Of a stretch of 64,000 nt of DNA, positions 57,118-64,000 are shown one piece after another. The stretch is from Cordia subcordata (taxonomy: Eukaryota > Streptophyta > Magnoliopsida > Boraginales > Cordiaceae). The stretch's first letter is position 1; every line of letters starts with the position of its first letter. The notes beneath the pieces were generated by a model. The model was not told the DNA's origin and did no database searches. It saw only the letters and a list, made by a program, of their open reading frames with translations. A program made the translations under genes and the position numbers. The stretch covers positions 7,903,501 to 7,967,500 of the forward strand of contig JAPTOF010000012.1 in NCBI GenBank assembly GCA_028554755.1. Reading direction: 5' to 3'.

Positions 57118-58457
57118 TATTCCCAAAATAACACACACGCAAGTATATGTATCACACAAGTAATATAATGATGAATAGAGATCGTTCCCTCGAGGAGCGT
57201 TAACCAATTTTTCCGTTAATCACCAACTATTATTCTCACAAGAAGTGAATACTTAAAATTAAATAAGAAACAAATAGAACAAATAACAAAATCAGAAAAT
57301 GCCTCGGACTACAATTTCACCTAATGCTAAGTCGATTGATTTATTCCCATTTATCCATCCTAATTGAGATCGATTACTAACCTCAGAAACTATTGTCTCT
57401 TTAGCCTTCTGTCGAGCAATTAAAGTGCTAATTCCATCTAAACCATAGGCTATATGTCTATGCCTAAGGGTTTAGTTAAATTCCTTAACTTTAGCCCCAA
57501 TTTGGCTATCTAGGGTAATTAGGTATATGTCCATCCTAATTACAAACCAAAGTAATCTCATCCACTTTGATTAATTCGAACAAAGGCTATTCGTTCTAGA
57601 CCTAAAACCCAATTTCCTTTGTCAATTCAATTAGGTCATGTTAAATTAATAGTTGTCTAGGCTATTAAATAATAATTCACACAAGAACGAATAAGAAATT
57701 TAAGACACAATCATGGATAGAATAGAATGGAAATAAAATTTCAATTGACTGACAGAAGAATCCATTGTCATCCTAGAAAAGAGAATTTTATCTCATCATA
57801 GCCATAGAAAACATCCCTAGAGTATTATAAAATTGAGTCATAGCAAAGAGAGAGTAAAAGAGAGAGAAAGAATGAAAAACTCTCTAGAATGAAAAACTCT
57901 CTTATGGAAGCCTCAAATTTCCAAAAATCTTGATGTTTATCCATCTAAGTCCGTCCAATCTTATTCTTCAAGGTGTAATAGGTGTCTCCCAAGGTGTAGA
58001 ACATTTTTCTACCTTTAATTAGGTTAAAACACCTTAAAAAGCTTTAGTTGGACATCGAAAATAAGGTAAAATTGGGCCTAGCACTCTTGAGATGGCAGAT
58101 TCTGCCTTCCAGATAGGAGGCTCTTTGTTTGGCATAAAAAGTTCAACTATGGCAGACTATTAGATGGGAATTTCTGCCATCTAGATGGGAAGCTTGCAGT
58201 TGACACGAGATTTTCATGCATTTTTTGTCCTCTTCTAGCTACTCTAAGTGTGAATCTTCTTTGCTCCAACCATCTTTCTCATGAGTTTGCCCTAAAAATA
58301 ACCAAAAAAAAAAAACCAAATTAAGTAAACATGCTTCAAAACTAAACAAAAACTCAAACTAATGACATTTACCAATCAAAAGACTAAAAAATTGGCACAA
58401 GTATGACTTAAAACCCAACTTTAAGAAGACAAATAACTCTTTTATGGAGAGTTAACA
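57118..58457 (-). repeat. 3' LTR (minus orientation) of the gypsy element
   Basis: On the plus strand it starts TATTCCCAAAATAAC where the partner starts TGTTGCCGAAATATC, so one terminal TG/CA base has mutated. It ends at GAGAGTTAACA and is followed directly by the polypurine tract. Confidence 0.85.
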
Positions 58458-59980
58458 CACCCTCAAACTTAAAATTTTGCTAGTCCTTAGCAAAAGACAT
58501 GACTCAACACACAACTCCAAAATGAAAGCAAACACAAGCACGAATCAAACATGACGACCAAGCGAAAGTCGACCCACTCATGGTCCTCGTACATTCTCAA
58601 GAATCTGCAAACCAAGCACTAGTAGGCCTTTAGGGAATTAACCTTATATGTGTGTGTGAAGATAGTCTAACAAGCACGTAGCCTTGATTGGTTTTTGCCT
58701 AGGTTATAAGTGACTAAGCCTCACTCTTCATATATCTACTCGCCTCACCTCTCGCCATTAGTGTAAACAACTTATTCACCTCAAATCAAAAGGTCTTTCA
58801 GGGTTACAACATAAGGCTAGGGACAGGATGTGGTCAGGATAATAACAAGGCTAATCGATCCCTAACAATTAAGTGTTCTCGGATCAAATGAGTTAGACTT
58901 CTGCATCTCTCTAACATATGAATTACCCTCACACCTTTTCAAACATCAACATAAGAACAAAAAGAAACAACCCCCAAACTTATTTCTTTGCACATCTTGG
59001 GGGTACAAAACTTGAGAATTGTGATTTTCTATTGCTTTTTCTCTTTTCACTTTTTTTTTGCTTTTTTTCTTTTTTCTTTTCTAGCAACTTTCTCATTTTT
59101 TTAAAACATTGTTCGAAGCAACATTCTTTCTTTTTTTACTGCAATCAAAAGGAAGTAATACAAAGATCAAAGACAAACATAACAAAAGCTATTGAAGCAA
59201 TACTCTATCATACTTAGCTTACATGATCTTCAAACATTCCAATTGCCAAGGATATGAGGATGCAAGTTAGATTAACTTCAGGCTAGGATAAGTTTACTAA
59301 GCTAAACAATGAGAAGGCTTAGGATCAACATGACTACGAGGGGTATATAAATAATCAGGTAGAGACAAAAGGGCTCAAACGGTCCAAATAAATGCCTAAA
59401 TCATCTCCTAAGTGAGTGAGAGCTTTAAAATTTTTGCCTTGAGAGAAAAATATAGCAAATTCTAAGGAAGAAGAACTCAACCACAAATAAATAGAGTATA
59501 AAACTTTCTACGCCAAGCAATGCAAGATAGACCATTTATGTGCTCGAAGTTTAAGGCACTCCAACTTATGCAAAACTACAAACTCAAATAAGCATGACCA
59601 ATCATGTACTTAAGACCACAAAATAGGCTTTCAGAGGCTCAACACAAAACAAAGATAAACACTACATGTTGGCAAACATACACAAAAAGGAAAATACAAA
59701 AAGAATTTTTTTTAAGAGAAAATTCGACCTCCCCACAAACTTGAATACCACATTGCCCTCAATGTGGACAATATACAGTAAAAGACATACACAAATAAAT
59801 ATTAAAAAGAAACTACGAAAGTTAAAAAGAAAAGACAATAAAATAAGTGAAAAAGAGACTCCCCTGAAACTGTCAAGGCGACCTGAACTCATCTCTCTCC
59901 TCCATATTGTGCTCCGAGACATTGGGAGGTGGATACTCATTGTTAGGATCAAATGATGAAAGCATAAGCTTACGATACTC
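58458..59980 (-). other. 3' internal region of the gypsy element
   Basis: No reverse transcriptase, RNase H or integrase motif in any frame. The sequence carries CCTCAATGTGGACAATATA-like wording and long pyrimidine runs, as in the non-coding region between pol and 3' LTR of large gypsy elements. Open frames at 59662-59956 on both strands are not protein-like. Confidence 0.5.
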
Positions 59981-59983
59981 TGC

Positions 59984-60400
59984 TTAATTCTCGCTCAAAT
60001 TGCTTGTTGCAAAACATTCTTTAGGGTCATCGGGTTGCTTTAGAGAAGAGTAAATGTGGAACATTACTCTTTGATTATTCACCCTTATAATCAATTCCCC
60101 TGCTTGAACATCTATCAAAGATGTTCCAGTTGTAAGGACTGGTCTCCCAAGTATTAATGGTACATCTTTGTCCTTCTTCATCTCAAGAATAATAAAATTT
60201 GCTGGCAAAATAAATTTGTCCACCTTGACTAGAACATCGTCAACAATACCTCTAGGAAAATTCAAAGTTCTATCTCCCATCTGCAAGGTAATTGAAGTAG
60301 GCTTTCCATCCCTCAAACTTAGCCTCAGAGCTATCGAGAGCGACATTAAATTAACAATAAGCTCGAAGTCACAAAGTGCCTTCCTGAAGGTTTAAGTGCT
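59984..60400 (-). pseudogene. Retropepsin-like protease of the gypsy element
   Basis: Minus strand reads LSIALRLSLRDGKPTSITLQ, then DRTLNFPRGIVDDVLVKVDK, the family signature VPLILGRPVLTTG, and DVQAGELIIRVN, all classical for the protease of plant Ty3/gypsy elements. Just upstream the usual ALCDLGASINLMP active-site stretch appears as ALCDFELIVNLM: Asp is present but the Gly-Ala behind it is replaced. Enzyme activity is therefore unlikely. Confidence 0.8.
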
Positions 60401-61519
60401 AATGACACAAGAAATAGTAAAGCTCCCGGGATCCTTTAGCTTAGGTGCAAGCTTCCTCTTAATAACTAAACTACATTTCTCAGCAAATGTTATAGTCTCA
60501 TAATCACCTAGCCTTCTCTTTTTAGACAAGATATCCTTCATAAACTTTACATAGCTAGGCATTTGCTTCAAAGCTTCAATAAAAGGAATATTTATTGAGA
60601 GCTTCTTAAATCTCTCTAGAAACCTCTGAAATTGCTTGTCCAGCTTGCTTTTCTACAATCTTTATGGGACTGGTAGTAGAGGATAAACTCTCTACAACTT
60701 TCTTTATGGGCTCCTCAACTGACTGCCCCTTTTGAACCACGTTTTCCTTCAAACTTTCCTAATTTTCCCCTAAAGTTCCTTACTAAAGAGAGACAAACGA
60801 CTGACATTTCTTATTAACTTCAGCTATTGGTGATAGACTCGGCAACTCCTTACCACTCCTTAAAATGGTAGCTTTACACTCCTTCTAGTTATTGGCGTTG
60901 GGAGGAGGTTGAGTATTTGAAGGCAAAGCTCTCTATAACCTGTTATGAAAAGCTTAAGCTAACTGACCTACTTGATTTTCCAATGCCTTCATCTTAACAT
61001 CAGTTGAGATAATGAATTGTTGAAGCAAATCTTCTAATTATGCCTTTTTTTCTACCAGTTGTTGCTGTTGAGGTTCTCTTTGAAATTGATTTTGCTAGAA
61101 TCCTAGTGGTACAACTGGTCTAGGCGACGCAAAATTTCCCTAATTATTAGATCAAGAAAAGTTGGGGTGATTCCTCCAACTCAGATAATAAGAATTTGAA
61201 AACGGGTCGTTCTACTACCTGTTCAGATTCTAAACATAGTTCACGTCTTTAATGCTATACAGGCACTAGTAGTGATGATAATTGTCACCACAATGATCAC
61301 AAACAGCTAATACCGGTGCACATTTGCTACTATTTGACTATTATTTCTGCTTTGCGCCACTTCCTTTCTCAGTGTTGCCAACTCTATAGTCAATTTGGTC
61401 AATGCATCAACTTCAATGATACCCACAATTCAACTCATATCTTCACTAGGGTCCACCCGCTGTTGATTTCCAAATGCCATCTCTTCAATTATTTTGATAG
61501 GCTCTGCTGGTCCTCTGTC

Positions 61520-62174
61520 CTACAAATTTTCACTGGCTGCTACATTTAGATTCCCTTTATCTATCCTTGATAACCCTTTGAAAAATGATTGAACTTGCAA
61601 CCAATCTAGAATTTGATGATGTTGACACCTCGTCAACAAATCCTTGAAATGATCCCATGCATCATATAATGTTTCATGTGGTTGTTGCTTGAAATTTTGG
61701 ATATCGTTCCTCAGTTGGGTCGTCTTGGCAGAAGGGAAGAACTTAGCCAAGAACAAATCCACTAACCCATCCCACATTGTAACAGATTCATTGGGTAGAC
61801 TTTTAAGCCAATCATATGATCTTTCAACTAAAGTGAATGGAAACAAAGTCAATCTAGTAGCATCCACGAGAACTCCGTTGTATTTGAAGGTGTCGTTAAG
61901 CTTCAAGAATTTCTTGACGTGTTTGGTAGGATCTTCATGTGACAACCCATGGAATTGGTTCCTTAAGCATCTGAATCATGGCCGATTTAATTTCAAAATT
62001 GTTGGCTGCTATCTTTGGTCTCCGAATACTCAAATTTAGAGAGTGGATGTGCGGCATAGCATAATCTACAAGAGACTTCCCATCTTCTTGTTGATTATTT
62101 TCTTCAGCCATGTCTATTCCTTTAGATTGAATACTAAGCTTCTTTAACATCCACAAGGTTCTCTTAATTTCCAA
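61520..62174 (-). pseudogene. gag of the gypsy element
   Basis: N-terminal part (62174-61935) reads MAEENNQQEDGKSLVDYAMP and NNFEIKSAMIQMLKE. The next part (61945-61520) reads EDPTKHVKKFLKLNDTFKYN, RLTLFPFTLVERSYDWLKSL, FLAKFFPSAKTTQLRNDI and ETLYDAWDHFKDLLTRCQHH, the retrotrans_gag domain as in Athila/Tat-type gag. The two parts are in different frames with a 10-bp overlap, so one indel separates them. Further gag and linker sequence down to 60400 is broken by many stops. Confidence 0.85.
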
Positions 62175-62322
62175 ATCAAGCTACAATAACTCAAGATTTT
62201 GGTTCTTGTCATACACAAATTACGAGTACCTAAAAAATAAAAGAAAAAGAAATTTTGATCTAGGCAAAGAATAAATGTGTCAATGTCAACAAACAAAAAT
62301 TAGTAATTGGCTCCCTAAAATT

Positions 62323-63633
62323 TGTTGCCGAAATATCGCACATGCAATGATGAATAGAGATCGTTCTCTCAAGGAGAGTCAACCAATTTTGTCGTTAATC
62401 ACCAACTATTATTCTCAATCCTTGTCAAATCGATCATTATTGAAAATTGCAAGAAGTGAATACTCAAAATTAAATAAGAAAACAAATAGAATAAATAAAA
62501 AATTAATAGAGAATGCCTAGGACTACAATTTCATCTAATGCCAAGTCAATTGATTTATTCTCATCTCATCCATCCCAATTGAGATCTATTACTAACCTGA
62601 GAAATTATTGTCTCTTTAACCCTTTGCCGAGCAATTAAAGTGCTAATTCAATCTAAACCAAAGGCTATATGTCTATGCCTAAGGGTTCAATTAAATTGAT
62701 TAAGTTTAGCCCCAATTTGGCTACCCAGGGTAATTAGGAATATGTCTATCCTAATTACGAATCAAATTAATCTCATCAACTTGGATTCATTCAAACGAAG
62801 TCTATGCGCTCTAGACCTAAAACCCAATTTCTTTTGTCAATTCAATTAGGTCAAGTCAAATTAATAGTTGGCCAAGCTATTAAATAAAAATTTACATGAG
62901 AACGAATAAGCAATTTAAGACACAATCATGGATAGAATAGAATGGAAATAAAATTTCAATTGACTAACAGAAGAATCCATTGTCATCCTAGAAAAGAGAA
63001 TTTTAGTTCATCATAGCTATAGAAAACATCCCTAGAGTATTATAAAATTGAGTCATAGCAAAGAGAGAGTAAAAGAGAGAGAAAGAATGAAAAACTCTCT
63101 TATGGAAGCCTCAAATCTGCAAAAATCTTGATGTTTCTCCCTCTAAGCACGTCCAATCTTGTTCTCCAAGGTGTAGTAGGCGTCTTCCAAGGTGCAAAAA
63201 TTTTTTCTCCCTTTAATTAGGTTAAAAATGCCTTAAATGGCTTTAGTTGGATGCCTAAAATAAGGTAAAATTGGGCCTGTAGTCACTGTTGCATGCGTCT
63301 TTGATCAAGCTAGCACCATTTAGATGGCAGATTCTCCTTGCTAGATGGGAGGCTCTCTATTTGGCAGAAAAAGTTTACCTATGGCAGCCTATCAAATGGG
63401 AAGCTTATAGCTAGCACGAGATTTTCTTGCATTTTTGTCCCCTTCTAGTTATTCTAAGCATGAATCTTCTTTGCTCCAACCATCTTTCTCATGAATTCTT
63501 CCTAAATGTTTCAAAACTTAACTAAAACTTAAATTAATGACATTTACTAATCAAATGACTCAAAAATTGGCACAAGCAAGACTTAAAACCCAACTTTAAA
63601 GAAGACAAATAACTCTCTTATGGAGAGTTAACA
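62323..63633 (-). repeat. 5' LTR (minus orientation) of the gypsy element
   Basis: Shares almost all of its length with 57118-58457, including GATGAATAGAGATCGTTC, ACCAACTATTATTCTCA, GGCTATATGTCTATGCCTAA and ACAGAAGAATCCATTGTCAT. Indels of tens of bases separate the two, so the insertion is not recent. Confidence 0.85.
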
Positions 63634-64000
63634 TTGACTATTAATGCAAGGGCATTTTTGGTTTCTTAACAAAGTCAACGCATTGGGCGTTAGATTTTAC
63701 TGACGGTGTTAATTGCATGGAATTCCTAATGGATTATAAAAAAATTGGAGGAACTATTTGGGATTAATTATATACCTTAATGACTTGTACGTCTTTCTCC
63801 CTAAAATCAAAAATTGCACAAAGCTATCATTTCCTTGAGAATTTTTTTTTTTAAAAAAAGTGATTGACAGACTATTTGAGGGTGTTGTTTTTCATGTTGC
63901 CTGTAGCCTGCAATTGGTCAATGATATACCTACAAGGAATATAAATTAGGGCCTAAAAGTCAATATAATACCAAGACATCACTTTTCCAGCACTTGATGA
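63634..64000. repeat. Tandem array of ~570-bp units, third segment
   Basis: Continues the unit interrupted by the gypsy element (TTGACTATTAATGCAAGGGC, TTAACAAAGTCAACGC, GCCTGCAATTGGTCAATG) and enters the next unit at 63959, running off the window edge. Confidence 0.85.

Larger units (their letters stand above)
57118..63633 (-). mobile_element. Ty3/gypsy (Athila/Tat-like) element lacking pol enzymes, TSD TTGAC
   Basis: LTRs lie at 57118-58457 (1340 bp) and 62323-63633 (1311 bp); on the minus strand they begin TGTTAACTCTCCATAA. Both ends are flanked by TTGAC (57113-57117, 63634-63638), a perfect 5-bp target duplication inside an array unit. The polypurine tract GTTTGAGGGTG lies next to the left LTR, so the element points leftward. 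The internal 3865 bp encode gag and a protease-like domain only. RT, RNase H and integrase motifs are absent, and the region after the protease resembles the usual 3' non-coding part (words HIEGNVVFKF). It would need helper enzymes and is in any case frameshifted. Confidence 0.88.

Noticed and set aside
59662..59956. Paired 96-aa open frames on both strands as genes
   Set aside because: They lie in the 3' non-coding part of the gypsy element and have biased, low-complexity composition.

Overview
The window is nuclear DNA from a flowering plant, most likely a eudicot. It is AT-rich. The recognisable coding relics are R2R3-MYB exons with the usual 133-bp and 130-bp first and second exons, amaranthin-type lectins fused to an aerolysin-like domain, and plant Ty1/copia, Ty3/gypsy, LINE, CACTA, hAT, Harbinger, MULE-like and SINE elements. 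There are no operons, no rRNA and no convincing tRNA genes. I cannot name the species.

Layout. 1-5060: a copia relic (about 900-4341) containing a CACTA relic, then AT-rich transposon debris with a dinucleotide repeat. 5060-13220: a tandemly duplicated R2R3-MYB locus. Both MYB copies are broken, and both blocks carry later insertions: a tandem-repeat block in exon 3 of the first, a small LTR element with no coding capacity downstream of the second, and two SINE-like insertions dated by comparing the duplicate blocks. 13230-18360: no genes; Helitron-like ends and a 1.7-kb element with about 400-bp inverted repeats enclosing a Tourist-like MITE. 18470-21000: a copia RNase H relic, then a minus-strand lectin/aerolysin gene copy with one in-frame stop and a six-unit 39-bp coding repeat. 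21000-38480: mostly mobile DNA: an hAT-like element with a perfect 8-bp target duplication, a complete but dead copia element with a perfect 5-bp duplication, a 5'-truncated LINE, a CACTA end, another copia relic, a second hAT-like element and a LINE RNase H relic. 38482-44053: a fairly young Tnt1-like copia element with two 333-bp LTRs and a leader packed with W-box motifs. 45997-47500: the only intact host gene I can support, a 465-aa two-domain agglutinin plus aerolysin-like protein on the minus strand. 47740-64000: tandem repeats, chiefly a unit of about 570 bp, into which a MULE-like element, a Harbinger-like MITE, a gypsy element and (at a junction) a third, truncated lectin copy have been placed.

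How it fits together. The host content is small: one intact lectin gene, two damaged relatives and two dead MYB genes. The rest records transposition. Several insertions can be measured exactly because a duplicate 'empty' copy lies nearby, notably in the MYB duplication and in the 570-bp array, where subtracting each inserted element returns the same unit length. All boundaries were read by eye from the sequence; no database search or alignment program was used.
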